This document shows, piece after piece, positions 1 through 8,959 of a DNA stretch of 64,000 nt. The position numbers and the translations under genes were made by a program. This stretch comes from Firmicutes bacterium UBA4795 (lineage in GTDB: Bacteria > Bacillota > Desulfotomaculia > Desulfotomaculales > Nap2-2B), in the NCBI GenBank assembly GCA_002402825.1, contig DHGP01000006.1, positions 24,145-88,144 on the forward strand. The letters run 5' to 3'. The number at the start of each line of letters is the position of its first letter. The first letter of the stretch is position 1. The notes beneath the pieces are model-generated. The model was not told the DNA's origin. It made no database searches and saw nothing but the letters and a program-made list of their open reading frames with translations.

Positions 1-61
1 CAGCTATCTTAATTGACCCTAATTTTGTTTGTTCCTGTTTTACCACGTCTTTTTCCTCCAT
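1..61 (-). CDS. Asp23/Gls24 family protein, N-terminal fragment
   Basis: Only the first 20 codons lie in the window; the gene runs off the left edge. A good ribosome site (GGAGG) sits 8 bases before the ATG at 61. The visible peptide is acidic and lysine-rich and ends LGSIKIA, which is how Asp23/Gls24 envelope-stress proteins of Clostridia usually begin. The rest of the protein cannot be seen, so the family call is inference from a short stretch. Confidence 0.45.
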   Translation of the reverse strand, partial: MEEKDVVKQEQTKLGSIKIA

Positions 62-280
62 GCTTAATTGCCTCCTTTTTTTATAAAAATTTAAAATACT
101 GAGCATTTTAAATCTTGACCTCATTTTACTAAAATTAGTTACAAAACACAATAAAAACACGGAAAAATGTTATGGTATCGTATAGTTATGATATAATTAA
201 AAGCAAAACGCCTTAAGCCGGCCAACATTCAATTCCAAACAAAGAGGTGTCTGACTATATTTCTTGTTAATTGCTATGCC

Positions 281-1165
281 GTGGATTCAGCCAATGCCGG
301 CCTGCGCCTGGATGTATTTTTAGCCCGGGAAAATCTAAATTTAAGCCGTACGTACCTGCAGCAACTAATCGCGGCAAAAATGGTTATGGTAAATGAAGCC
401 CCTAGCAAGGCCAATTACCGCGTGAAAACAGGGGATAAAATAGTTTTACAGATCCCTCCTCCCCGGAAGCTACAACTTACGCCTGAAAATATTCCTTTGG
501 ATATTTGCTTTGAAGATGAAGATATTATTGTCCTCAATAAACCGCGGGGAATGGTAGTTCACCCTGCGCCGGGGAATTACACGGGAACGCTGGTTAACGC
601 TCTCCTTTATCATTGTAAGGATTTGTCAGGCATAACCGGCACCCTGCGGCCAGGAATTGTTCACCGGTTAGATAAAGATACCTCTGGTCTTTTAGTAGTA
701 ACTAAAAACGACAATGCCCACCAGTCTTTAGTCCGGCAGTTGAAGGAACGTAAGGTTAGCCGTTGTTACCTAGCCTTAGTTTACGGCAATTGCGTTAAAG
801 ATAAAGACACCATAAATTTGCCTTTGGGCAGGGATCCCCGTTGCCGAAAGCGCATGGCGGTGGTAATGTCTAATGGCAGGCCTGCCATTACCCATTACAA
901 AGTTATAAGCCGCTTTGGCGGCTATACCTTTTTAAGCTTGCGCCTGGAAACAGGCCGAACCCACCAAATCCGGGTTCACCTAGCCTACATCGGCCATCCG
1001 GTGGTTGGGGACCCTAAATATGGTCCCCGCCGCCCTGATTTTAACTTAAAGGGCCAGTTCCTTCACGCCGCTACCCTGGGATTTTGCCACCCCCGCACCA
1101 AAGCTTACCTTGAATTTACCGTTCCTTTGCCTGACGAGTTAAGAAATATTTTGGATCATTTTTAA
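281..1165 (+). CDS. rluD: RluD-family 23S rRNA pseudouridine synthase
   Basis: The protein converts uridines to pseudouridine in large-subunit rRNA in the cytoplasm. An N-terminal S4 RNA-binding domain (about residues 8-60) precedes the catalytic domain. The motif HRLDKDTSG at 128-136 carries the catalytic aspartate D131, and GRTHQIRVH follows near the end. The start is uncertain. GTG at 281 has no Shine-Dalgarno, whereas AAAGAGGTG at 241-249 would fit an in-frame ATA at 257, adding eight residues before VDSANAGLRLD. It converges on the toxin gene with a 4-base overlap of stop regions. A TATAAT-like hexamer lies at 192-197. Confidence 0.9.
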   Translation: MDSANAGLRLDVFLARENLNLSRTYLQQLIAAKMVMVNEAPSKANYRVKTGDKIVLQIPPPRKLQLTPENIPLDICFEDEDIIVLNKPRGMVVHPAPGNYTGTLVNALLYHCKDLSGITGTLRPGIVHRLDKDTSGLLVVTKNDNAHQSLVRQLKERKVSRCYLALVYGNCVKDKDTINLPLGRDPRCRKRMAVVMSNGRPAITHYKVISRFGGYTFLSLRLETGRTHQIRVHLAYIGHPVVGDPKYGPRRPDFNLKGQFLHAATLGFCHPRTKAYLEFTVPLPDELRNILDHF

Positions 1166-1482
1166 ACACTTTTGATTCCTAAAGCAAAGCATATAGCATA
1201 GTCGGCTTCAGCCATTTTTTCAACTGGCAGAGTGGTGATCAACTCTCCTAATTTTGCTTTTGAAACTGTCTGAATATGATCGAAGTTCACAGCGCAGATA
1301 GTAGACATCCCGTCTTCCGGGCCAATTACAATTTCCGAAGGTATATTTCTGATGTTCGATGTTATAGGAGCAATGGTAATTTCGTTAAGAAAAGAAATAG
1401 CTGAATTTCGGGTCAAAATTAAAATGGGCCGTTTTTTATCCGGGGGCTTAAAAGCATACCATCTTACCTCCCCCCGATTCAT
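1162..1482 (-). CDS. MazF/PemK-family mRNA interferase toxin
   Basis: The protein has about 106 residues, the usual MazF length, and would cleave mRNA at short sites. It begins MNRGEVRW and carries the family sequence KKRPILILTRN and the following ITIAPIT strand. The ATG at 1482 overlaps the antitoxin TGA (ATGA), so the two are translationally coupled. An in-frame GTG at 1494 is less likely. It lies second in a two-gene operon, as toxins of this class usually do. Target specificity cannot be told from sequence. Confidence 0.85.
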   Translation of the reverse strand: MNRGEVRWYAFKPPDKKRPILILTRNSAISFLNEITIAPITSNIRNIPSEIVIGPEDGMSTICAVNFDHIQTVSKAKLGELITTLPVEKMAEADYAICFALGIKSV

Positions 1483-1712
1483 CCGTTTCCCCACTCCTGT
1501 TCAGGTTCCCAAATGTCAAATTCGCTTGGTTCAACAGGTTTTTTAAGATAACCTTCCCGATGTTTATGCTCTAGTAGTAAAACTTTCTGTTTTTGCAGGG
1601 TAAGCCGGAGAGCATCCCGGATATACGCTGATCTCGTGATGCCAAGTTGTTGTACAGCCTGATCCACTTCTTTTAACAGACCTTCATCAATTGTAATTTG
1701 AATGGCCCGCAT
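1479..1712 (-). CDS. Ribbon-helix-helix antitoxin of the mazEF-type pair
   Basis: This 77-residue protein has an N-terminal ribbon-helix-helix DNA-binding fold: beta strand RAIQITIDE, then two helices around LKEVDQAVQQLG and TRSAYIRDALRL. The acidic, tryptophan-containing tail (EFDIWEPEQEW) fits a toxin-neutralising segment. It precedes and overlaps the toxin gene. It probably also represses its own promoter, found directly upstream. ATG at 1712 is preceded by a GGGGGT ribosome site. Confidence 0.85.
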   Translation of the reverse strand: MRAIQITIDEGLLKEVDQAVQQLGITRSAYIRDALRLTLQKQKVLLLEHKHREGYLKKPVEPSEFDIWEPEQEWGNG

Positions 1713-1753
1713 TTAAAAACCCTACCCCCTCTATAATGTGGCTTTTACTCAAC

Positions 1754-1782
1754 ATTCTAATATACATCAAGATAATTGTCAA
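1754..1782 (-). promoter_or_regulatory. SigA-type promoter of the toxin-antitoxin operon
   Basis: On the minus strand TTGACA (1782-1777) and TAGAAT (1759-1754) are separated by exactly 17 bases. The promoter lies about 40 bases before the antitoxin start. The rest of 1713-2000 holds no convincing gene; a 63-codon minus-strand open frame there has no ribosome site or recognisable sequence. Confidence 0.7.
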
Positions 1783-2000
1783 GCTCAACACAGATATAGA
1801 TACTGTTAAGAATCTTCCGGATACAGTTGATATTTGAGTAGCTTTCCTAATTTTAAATAAAAAGTAAGCATTGATCAAAAAGCGATTACTGCAAAGGGCA
1901 AAATTTAGGATATGAACGTTGCTCCTTTATGGAAATATTTCCTTAGTTTCCCCATGTATGGTTTTATCTGTTGCATAGCAGAAGTTGGTTTATTGGTGTA

Positions 2001-3362
2001 TCATTCGGGGTGATTGACATCATTTTCTTCATGTTCCATTTCTATCAAGCCGGCAGGCATAAGAAGCTTTTGTTCGGGCGCTTCTTCTACGTTTTTCAGG
2101 TTTCTTTGTATAGCGCGGGTTCTTTTCTGGGCTTCCGTTACTGTATTGGTAACTGTCTTAAGTTGTTTATCTATTTTGTCCAAGACACTGCTGTATTTGT
2201 TAAATTCAGTTTTAACGCTGCCTAGAAGGGTCCATACTTCGCTTGAATGCTTTTGAATCGCCAAAGTTTTAAAACCAACGGCCAAACTATTGAGAAATGC
2301 GGCCAGAGTGGAGGGACCGGTTACATTGACCTTGTATTCTCTCTGAAGATGCTCAACTAAACCTGTCCGGCGCAAAACCTCCGCATAGAGGCTTTCGGTA
2401 GGAAGGAACATTATGCCGAAATCTGTAGTTTCGGGAACTGAGATGTACTTAGCGCAAATGTCTTTAGCCTGGGACTTAATCCTGCTTTCCAAGCCTTTAC
2501 CTGCCTGCTCAATTAATTCCACATTACCTGTTTCATAAGCGTCCAATAAGCGCAAATAGTCTTCCTGGGGAAATTTAGCGTCAATAGGCAAAAGCACCGG
2601 CCCAGAATCATCCGGACCTGGAAGCTTCACGGCGTACTCTACTATTTCACTGCTGTTCTTTTTAGTCGGTACGTTTTTAAGATACTGTTCAGGAATGAGT
2701 ATTTCTTCCAGAATGTTTCCTAACTGAATTTCGCCAAAGATACCCCGGGCCTTAACGTTAGTTAGCACTTTTTTAAGATCACCCACGCCGACGGCCAACG
2801 TCTGCATTTCACCCAAGCCCTTATATACCTGTTCTAAACGTTCGCTGACCAGCTTAAACGATTCACCTAATCTTTGCTCCAGCGTATGGTGCAATTTTTC
2901 GTCCACCGTAGCCCGCATTTCCTCCAGTTTCTTAGCGTTGTTTTCCTGAAGATAGCGAAGGTTTCCTTCAACGGTAGATCTTACTGCTTCTAATTTTTGT
3001 TCGTTTGATTGGGTCAAGGCATTGATTTGTTTTAACACTCCATCCAACTGGTTTTGCTGAAGGCTTGCCATTTCGGTTATACGGGCTGATACAGATCCGC
3101 CAAAAAGATTTAAAGAACCAGTAATTTCTTCTCTGTTTTTCCCTATCTCTTCGCGAAGAGAATGTTCGATTTTTTCCTGAGTTTTGCTCAAGACGGTTAA
3201 ACCAAAATTTAACTGTTGAAAGGTATTATTTAAGTTAACGATACTGTCGTTAACAGTACGTATTAAGGGGTTTAATTCCTGTAATTTTGACTGGAGAAAA
3301 ATTTGAAGAATAATTACCCCTAAAATAAACAAAGATAAAAGTCCTAAAATAACGTTAAACAT
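2001..3362 (-). CDS. rmuC: RmuC-family DNA recombination protein
   Basis: RmuC proteins are nuclease-fold proteins that limit DNA rearrangement at inverted repeats. An N-terminal membrane helix (about 4-24) is followed by a long coiled coil (about 30-190) and the conserved RmuC domain, with GIFGEIQLGNILEEIL and LPIDAKFPQEDY in the order expected. The length of 453 is typical. The last residues, DVNHPE, are encoded by bases matching half of a dispersed repeat also seen at 29484 and 55097, and panC ends almost the same way. It is transcribed alone, downstream of the transporter gene. Confidence 0.9.
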   Translation of the reverse strand: MFNVILGLLSLFILGVIILQIFLQSKLQELNPLIRTVNDSIVNLNNTFQQLNFGLTVLSKTQEKIEHSLREEIGKNREEITGSLNLFGGSVSARITEMASLQQNQLDGVLKQINALTQSNEQKLEAVRSTVEGNLRYLQENNAKKLEEMRATVDEKLHHTLEQRLGESFKLVSERLEQVYKGLGEMQTLAVGVGDLKKVLTNVKARGIFGEIQLGNILEEILIPEQYLKNVPTKKNSSEIVEYAVKLPGPDDSGPVLLPIDAKFPQEDYLRLLDAYETGNVELIEQAGKGLESRIKSQAKDICAKYISVPETTDFGIMFLPTESLYAEVLRRTGLVEHLQREYKVNVTGPSTLAAFLNSLAVGFKTLAIQKHSSEVWTLLGSVKTEFNKYSSVLDKIDKQLKTVTNTVTEAQKRTRAIQRNLKNVEEAPEQKLLMPAGLIEMEHEENDVNHPE

Positions 3363-3384
3363 TTTATTTCATCCTTTCTTCCAA

Positions 3385-3412
3385 GTAGGGGCATTAAATT
3401 TAACGCCCCTAC
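3385..3412. repeat. 28-bp dispersed palindrome R1, copy 1
   Basis: This is a copy of the palindrome whose perfect form is GTAGGGGCGTTAAATT followed by its mirror half. It has one change in the left arm (GCATT). It lies between the transporter stop and rmuC. Confidence 0.85.
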
Positions 3413-3421
3413 CTATTCGGG

Positions 3422-4837
3422 TTAAATATCCGGTTTAATTTTTACTTTTAACTGCTCCCGCTTGACTAACCGGCCATTAAGCAGCCTTGAAGTTAGTCCC
3501 AGGATAATGGCTACCAGCAAGGTACCCGCAAAAGATACCGCGCCGTGGTAATGGTACCAAAACAGTAAGTAAAGGTGAGAAATAATAATAGACATAACCA
3601 TTAAAGGAAAGGCGACCTTTAGGTAGCTAATAAAGGAAATAAGAACCCCTCTTTTTTCAGCCATTCCAATAACAACCACGTTGGCCGACGCCCCTATGAT
3701 CGTTCCATTGCCCCCCAGACAAGCTCCCAGGGATAAACTCCACCAAAGCAGGTTCAGGTTGCTTATATGACCCAACCTCCCCATGTCCTGGATAAGCGGA
3801 ATCATCGTGGCTACAAAAGGAATATTGTCTACAAAGGCAGAGGCAACAGCCGAAAGCCATAAGATTAGGGTGGCGGTCGGAACCAGCGCTCCATTAGTTA
3901 CGTCTAAGGAAAGTTTGGCTACTCTTTCAATTACCCCAACCTTATCCAGGGCTCCAACTACAACAAATAAGCCCCCAAAAAAGAAAATAACCGGCCATTC
4001 TACCGCCTGAAAGGCCTGGCTAGGGTCATCTCTGGTAATTAGGAGCAGCAAACTGGCTCCACTTAAGGCAATTACTGAAGATTCCAGGTGCAGGTACTGG
4101 TGCAAGACAAATCCGGCCACCGTCAAGGCAATTACAATTAAACATTTCCTTAGTAAAAGATAATCTTTAATCTCATCCTTTTCGTTTAACTGCAAAATGC
4201 TTTCCTGTAATCTTGGACTGGTAAAAAGTTGCCGGCGGTAAATAACCCGTATAGCTAAAATGGTAAGAATAAAAATAACTATAATAATAGGGGTCAGGTT
4301 AAGAAAAAAATCCATAAAGCCCAGGCCGGTTCTGCTGCCGATCATGATGTTAGGCGGGTCTCCAATAAGCGTGGCGGTGCCGCCAATATTGGAAGAAATT
4401 ATTTCCGCCACTAAAAAGGGAATGGGGCTAATTTCAAGCTGTTTTGCAATGGCAAAGGTTACAGGAACAATAAGCAGTACCGTAGTAACATTATCTAGAA
4501 AAGCAGAAGTTACTGTCGTAACCAGCGCTAAAGAACCAATAATTCTAAAAGGCTCACCTTTCCCTAACCTGGCCGCTTTTATAGCCATATATTCAAAAAA
4601 GCCCGTTTGTCTGGTAACACCGACAATAATCATCATCCCGGTTAATAAACCGATGGTATTAAAATCAATAACCTGAACGGCTTGCTGTACACTTAAAACT
4701 TGGGTTAGGGCCAGTAAAGCAGCTCCAATCATGGCAGCTACGGCTCGGTGAATTTTCTCGGATATAATTACGGCGTAAGTAAGCAAAAAAATAGCGGTCG
4801 CCAGAATAACCTGAAAATGCTGCAAATGCTCCGCCAA
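3422..4837 (-). CDS. ArsB/NhaD-type ion transporter
   Basis: This 471-residue membrane protein of the ion-transporter superfamily has about eleven to twelve hydrophobic segments in two related halves. Conserved stretches include AFLDNVTTVLLIVPVT and ETS-like IGGTATLIGDPPNIMIG in the first half, and SAFVDNIPFVATMIP with GGNGTIIGASANVV in the second. The paired D-N and G-x-NP motifs are typical of Na+/H+ antiporters (NhaD) and arsenite permeases (ArsB). No arsenic genes are nearby, so a sodium or organic-anion substrate is equally possible. It is downstream of nadE and separated from it by an R1 repeat. Confidence 0.8.
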   Translation of the reverse strand: MAEHLQHFQVILATAIFLLTYAVIISEKIHRAVAAMIGAALLALTQVLSVQQAVQVIDFNTIGLLTGMMIIVGVTRQTGFFEYMAIKAARLGKGEPFRIIGSLALVTTVTSAFLDNVTTVLLIVPVTFAIAKQLEISPIPFLVAEIISSNIGGTATLIGDPPNIMIGSRTGLGFMDFFLNLTPIIIVIFILTILAIRVIYRRQLFTSPRLQESILQLNEKDEIKDYLLLRKCLIVIALTVAGFVLHQYLHLESSVIALSGASLLLLITRDDPSQAFQAVEWPVIFFFGGLFVVVGALDKVGVIERVAKLSLDVTNGALVPTATLILWLSAVASAFVDNIPFVATMIPLIQDMGRLGHISNLNLLWWSLSLGACLGGNGTIIGASANVVVIGMAEKRGVLISFISYLKVAFPLMVMSIIISHLYLLFWYHYHGAVSFAGTLLVAIILGLTSRLLNGRLVKREQLKVKIKPDI

Positions 4838-4852
4838 ATAAATTCCTCCCTT

Positions 4853-4880
4853 GTAGGGGCGTTAAATTTAACGCTCCTAC
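4853..4880. repeat. 28-bp dispersed palindrome R1, copy 2
   Basis: One mismatch from the perfect form (GCTCCTAC in the right arm). It begins just upstream of the transporter start and overlaps the last bases of nadE at 4877-4880. Confidence 0.85.
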
Positions 4881-6547
4881 TGCTGTTGCCACGCAATTGG
4901 TATCCGCCGCCCCATGCCAAAGGCTTTGGTAGTTACTTTAAGGCCCAGGGCAGCCTGACGTCGTTTGTATTCCGCCCGGTCAATTTTTTGGATAATTTCC
5001 CGTACCAACGCCGCGTCATAGCCGGCCGCGATAATTTCTGCCGCCGGTTTATTCTCTTCGATATACAGATGCAAGATAGCATCTAAAATTTCATAAGGAG
5101 GTAAAAAATCCTGGTCGGTTTGGTCTGGCTTTAGTTCGGCGGAAGGAGGCTTAATCAACACTTGAGCGGGGATGATTTCCCGTTCCCGGTTAATGTACCT
5201 GGCTAAAACATAAACCATTGTTTTAGGTACATCAGAAATAACGGCCAACCCACCGCACATATCTCCGTAAAGGGTACAGTACCCCACCGCCAGCTCTGAT
5301 TTGTTTCCCGTGCTTAAGGTAAGGTAACCCTCCCGGTTAGAAATGAACATTAAAATATTACCGCGAATACGGGCCTGAATGTTTTCTTCGGCCAAATCAA
5401 CCAAAGGCGCATTTTCTTTATTTAACGTGGTCAGATACCCATCAAAGATACTCTGAATAGGTATTTCCCGGTACGCTATGCCCAGGTTTAAAGCCAACTG
5501 ACGTGCATCAGCCAGGCTGCTCGGTGAAGAATATTTTGAGGGCATGGCCACCCCTAAAACATTTTCCTTGCCGCAGGCAGCAGCGGACAGGGCGGCAACA
5601 ACAGATGAATCAATGCCCCCACTTAATCCCACTACTACCCGTTTAAAGCCGGTTTTACGCAGGTAGTCTTTAATTCCCAGCACCAGAGCATGATAAAGGC
5701 AACCTATATCCTCCGGCGAAGGCGCGCGGTAAATTTTTTCTGGAAAAAGCTCCTCTTTTGTCCTTACCCAATCTTCCAGATATAGGGCATTATCCTGGTA
5801 GCTGAAGAAGAGCATATCTTCACCAAAGCTTCCTGCCCGGCCAATTGTTTCACCTTTAGAATCAACGGCCAAACTGGACCCGTCAAAAATAAGTTCATCA
5901 TTGCCGCCCACCTGGTTAGCGTAAACAAAAATTTTGCGATACTTAACGGCCATTTTTTGCAGCATATCAGAGCGCAGGTCAATCTTGCCGTAATGGTAAG
6001 GGGAGGCAGAAATATTAATGATAAAATCTGCTCCTTGGGCAATTAATTCTTCCACGGGATCAACCGGGTAATTGCGCCTGTTCCAGTAATCCTTGTCGTT
6101 CCAAATGTCTTCGCAAACGGTCAAGCCGAGCTTTAATCCCTTAAATAAAACCGGCTTTCTTTTTAGAGCCGGTTTAAAATACCGGTTTTCTTCAAAGACA
6201 TCATAATCCGGCAGCAACGTTTTATCCTGGCGTCCTAATAGCTTGCCTTCGTAGAAAAGTAAGGCCGCGTTGTAAAGATTCCCGGAATCAACTACCGGAG
6301 CACCAATTAGCACTCCCAGTTTTATGCTTTTAGGAGCAACATCTTTTTTTAAAGATATTTCTACCTGCTCTAAAAGATCCTGGCGCCACAAAAGATCGCG
6401 CGGCGGGTAACCAATTATCGTCAATTCAGGGAAGATAACCAAATCAGCCTTTAACCGGCCGGCAAAATCTATGGCCCGTAAAATCTTAGCCGTATTATAC
6501 TTAATGTTAGCAATTATAGGGTTAATTTGGACAAGGGCAATTCTCAT
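4877..6547 (-). CDS. nadE: Glutamine-dependent NAD+ synthetase
   Basis: The enzyme makes NAD+ from nicotinate adenine dinucleotide, using glutamine-derived ammonia and ATP. The N-terminal nitrilase-type glutaminase (1-270) shows the triad E41, K109 and C145. The C-terminal synthetase has the ATP P-loop SGGIDSS at 309-315. The length of 556 is right for the two-domain form. Its last residues run into repeat R1. It is the most downstream enzyme gene of a cofactor cluster that also holds nadC and nadB; nadA lies far away at 40393. Confidence 0.95.
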   Translation of the reverse strand: MRIALVQINPIIANIKYNTAKILRAIDFAGRLKADLVIFPELTIIGYPPRDLLWRQDLLEQVEISLKKDVAPKSIKLGVLIGAPVVDSGNLYNAALLFYEGKLLGRQDKTLLPDYDVFEENRYFKPALKRKPVLFKGLKLGLTVCEDIWNDKDYWNRRNYPVDPVEELIAQGADFIINISASPYHYGKIDLRSDMLQKMAVKYRKIFVYANQVGGNDELIFDGSSLAVDSKGETIGRAGSFGEDMLFFSYQDNALYLEDWVRTKEELFPEKIYRAPSPEDIGCLYHALVLGIKDYLRKTGFKRVVVGLSGGIDSSVVAALSAAACGKENVLGVAMPSKYSSPSSLADARQLALNLGIAYREIPIQSIFDGYLTTLNKENAPLVDLAEENIQARIRGNILMFISNREGYLTLSTGNKSELAVGYCTLYGDMCGGLAVISDVPKTMVYVLARYINREREIIPAQVLIKPPSAELKPDQTDQDFLPPYEILDAILHLYIEENKPAAEIIAAGYDAALVREIIQKIDRAEYKRRQAALGLKVTTKAFGMGRRIPIAWQQQ

Positions 6548-6559
6548 CTTAACCTCACT

Positions 6560-7336
6560 TTAAGATTTGTCGCTGCTGTTACGCTCGTAAATAATTTGTA
6601 ATCCTTTTAAGGTAAGCAGAGGATCAACCTCATTAATCGTGCTTGACTCGACGGCCATTAGCTCAGCTAACCCTCCCGTAGCCAGGACAAAGGGGTTTTC
6701 CCCTAATTCTTTTTTTATCCGGCGAACAATTTCATCAACCTGACCTACAAAACCGTATAGAATGCCTGATTGCATACTGTTAACCGTATTTTTGCCGATT
6801 ACAGAGGGAGGTTTTACCAATTCAACGCGGGGAAGTTTGGCCGCGCGGGTAAATAAGGCTTCGGTTGAAATATTAATCCCTGGAGCAATAGCCCCTCCTA
6901 AATATTCCCCGGACGCGGAAATAACGCAAAAAGTTGTGGCGGTACCAAAATCTACAATAATAAGCGGGCCACCGTATAAAGTATAGCCGGCTACGGCATT
7001 AACAATACGGTCAGCCCCAATTTCACGCGGATTTTCATATTTTATAGGCATGCCCGTTTTTATGCCGGGCCCAACAATCAAAGGACTTAAATTAAAGTAA
7101 TTCTTTGCCATTTGTTCTAAAGCCAGCATAAGAGGAGGAACGACCGAGGAAACAATTAAGGCTTTAATATCTTGAAAAGAGATACCAGCGTGACCAAAAA
7201 GATTCATCAGCAACATTCCATACTCATCAGCCGTACGGTAAGGGAAAGTAGACAGACGCCAGTGTTTCAGCAGTTCTTTATTCTGATACACTCCTAAGAC
7301 AATATTAGTGTTGCCCACATCAAACCCTAAGAGCAT
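6560..7336 (-). CDS. coaX: Type III pantothenate kinase
   Basis: It catalyses the first step of coenzyme A synthesis from pantothenate. The 258-residue ASKHA-fold protein has the phosphate motif DVGNTN at 6-11, GADR at 107-110 and the DFGTATT segment with D129. It sits between birA and nadE with short gaps, so the operon joins NAD, CoA and biotin chemistry. The panBCD genes for its substrate lie in the same block. Confidence 0.95.
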   Translation of the reverse strand: MLLGFDVGNTNIVLGVYQNKELLKHWRLSTFPYRTADEYGMLLMNLFGHAGISFQDIKALIVSSVVPPLMLALEQMAKNYFNLSPLIVGPGIKTGMPIKYENPREIGADRIVNAVAGYTLYGGPLIIVDFGTATTFCVISASGEYLGGAIAPGINISTEALFTRAAKLPRVELVKPPSVIGKNTVNSMQSGILYGFVGQVDEIVRRIKKELGENPFVLATGGLAELMAVESSTINEVDPLLTLKGLQIIYERNSSDKS

Positions 7337-7341
7337 ATATT

Positions 7342-8319
7342 TTAAGTCACCCCTCGCAAAGAAATTTCTCCCGCGATAAAACGACGTATCTCACCAGTGG
7401 ATAAGCGCAATAATAAAGCCCCACTTAAATCTACATCTTCTACCCAACCTACCCAGCTTTCTTTTAAGCTGCTTAAACGCACTAAACCAGGCAGGTGAAC
7501 ACATAACTTTTTCCATTGGTGCAAAATGGGAGTAAATCCCTCTTCCAACCAAACAAGATATAACTTTTCTAATTCCTTTAAAGTCGCCTGCAAAAGACGT
7601 AACCGGTTTACAGACCGGCCACTTTCAATTTTTAGAGAAGTGGCTACTTCTTTTAAGAAGGGAGGGAAGTCTCCCGCTTCAATATTTACATTAAGGCCTA
7701 TCCCTAAGACCAGATACCTTACCCGCTCCATCTCTGCCCCCATTTCCGTAAGAATACCACACACCTTTCGCCCTTTAAGGTATATATCGTTAGGCCACTT
7801 AATACCAGCCTTGATCCCAACTACCTCCATGATTGCCTGGGCTATAGCTACTGAAACTAACAGGGTTATTGGCGGTACCTCAACCGGATTAATTTTTGGG
7901 TAAAGGATAACCGAACACCATATTCCTTTACCGTAAGGAGAAAACCAACCCCTCGACAGGCGGCCGCGGCCTGCGCTTTGCGCCTCGGCAATCACCAGAC
8001 TGCCATCGGCAACCCCTTGTATGGCTAAGTCTTTGGCTATTTGATTTGTTGAATTCGCCTCTTTAAAATAATAAACCGTGCGACCCAAAAAATTAGTCGT
8101 CAGGTTATAGGTAACTTCTTCCGGGTATAAAAAATCAGGAACACTCACCAGGCGGTAACCGACGTTAGGCTGGGCCATTATTTCATACCCATCTTTACGT
8201 AGCGCCTGGATATGTTTCCATATTGAGGTTCGGGAAACACCCAGAGCTTTACATATACTTTCTCCTGAAATAGCCTGCGGATAACCATTTTTCAATAGAT
8301 ATAAAATTTGTTTTTTCAT
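7342..8319 (-). CDS. birA: Bifunctional biotin-protein ligase / biotin operon repressor
   Basis: An N-terminal winged helix (about 1-60, with LGVSRTSIWKHI) precedes the ligase domain. The ligase motif GRGRLSRGW is at 117-125 and KWPND at 174-178, followed by the second lysine in GRKVCGIL. It attaches biotin to carrier lysines, presumably including the carrier encoded at 21595, and may repress biotin genes. No biotin synthesis genes are in the window. It is 5 bases from coaX, so the two are likely cotranscribed. Confidence 0.95.
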   Translation of the reverse strand: MKKQILYLLKNGYPQAISGESICKALGVSRTSIWKHIQALRKDGYEIMAQPNVGYRLVSVPDFLYPEEVTYNLTTNFLGRTVYYFKEANSTNQIAKDLAIQGVADGSLVIAEAQSAGRGRLSRGWFSPYGKGIWCSVILYPKINPVEVPPITLLVSVAIAQAIMEVVGIKAGIKWPNDIYLKGRKVCGILTEMGAEMERVRYLVLGIGLNVNIEAGDFPPFLKEVATSLKIESGRSVNRLRLLQATLKELEKLYLVWLEEGFTPILHQWKKLCVHLPGLVRLSSLKESWVGWVEDVDLSGALLLRLSTGEIRRFIAGEISLRGVT

Positions 8320-8326
8320 TTTTCCT

Positions 8327-8959
8327 CTAAAAACGGTGGATTAAAGCTTTAGCCAACATATCCAGGACAACCTTATCCGTAGGAAAGGCAAGCGGTGGCG
8401 GGTCAGTTAGATTATAGTAAGCCAGTTGATCTAGATCGTCTCCTGCCTGTAATTCTCCCCCCGTTACTTCAGCCATAAACCATATTCCTACGGTATGCAG
8501 TTCAGGATTGTGAAAATTAGACTGTACCGTAAAAACCCCTTTTAAAACAATGTCTAAGTTGGTTTCCTCTTTAAATTCCCGAATCACCGCCTGGTAAACA
8601 TCTTCATCATATTCTACATAACCACAAGGAATACACCAAAGCCCCTTATTTAAGGCCGTCGGTCGTTCGTCGTCGGCCGTCGGTATGGTTAAAGAATTAG
8701 TTTGTTTTTTTCTCCTGACGTCTGACGCCTGAGGACTAACGTCCACTAATGTGGCACAGCGCCTTCCCAGCAATATTTGCTTATCTTCGTTTAAAACAAT
8801 AGCGGCTACTCCTACCGCAGGGTTTTCATAAAAAACATAACTGCACTTAAGACAAACTAAACGGGGGCGCTCCCGGTATTGCTTATATTTTAAATTTCCC
8901 CCACACTTAGGGCAATAAAAAAAACGCTGCTTCACTTTTGTCTTTTCACTTCCAAGCAT
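8327..8959 (-). CDS. Zinc-ribbon Nudix hydrolase with a 33-residue insertion
   Basis: An N-terminal zinc ribbon (C16, C19, C36, C39) is followed by a Nudix domain. The Nudix box runs from G113 through E119, R127-E128 and E131-E132; the usual glycine near the end is asparagine (EETNL). Family members of this type hydrolyse nucleoside-diphosphate derivatives such as ADP-ribose or NADH. Residues 69-101 interrupt the strand between LLGRRC and ALNKGLWC, where relatives join directly; the DNA there is repeat-like (8657-8755). Its start overlaps the end of nadC by 28 bases. Whether the inserted protein still folds is unknown. Confidence 0.85.
   Translation of the reverse strand: MLGSEKTKVKQRFFYCPKCGGNLKYKQYRERPRLVCLKCSYVFYENPAVGVAAIVLNEDKQILLGRRCATLVDVSPQASDVRRKKQTNSLTIPTADDERPTALNKGLWCIPCGYVEYDEDVYQAVIREFKEETNLDIVLKGVFTVQSNFHNPELHTVGIWFMAEVTGGELQAGDDLDQLAYYNLTDPPPLAFPTDKVVLDMLAKALIHRF
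8657..8755. repeat. Repeat-like insertion R3 inside the Nudix gene
   Basis: About 99 bp, a multiple of three, with clusters of GTCG/CGTC at one side and GACGTCTGACGCC with GGACTAACGTCC at the other. It codes for a stretch unlike any Nudix protein. A loosely similar segment with GAGTCGCTGG and ACGACTAACGACTAA lies before rqcH (37081-37154). Confidence 0.6.

Noticed and set aside
1346..1368. GATGTTCGATGTT in the toxin gene, like the repeat in dapF
   Set aside because: The encoded residues (APITSNIRNIP) fit normal MazF sequence, so the match is probably chance.
1687..1878. 63-codon minus-strand open frame before the antitoxin
   Set aside because: No ribosome site, no recognisable sequence, and it overlaps the well-formed antitoxin promoter.
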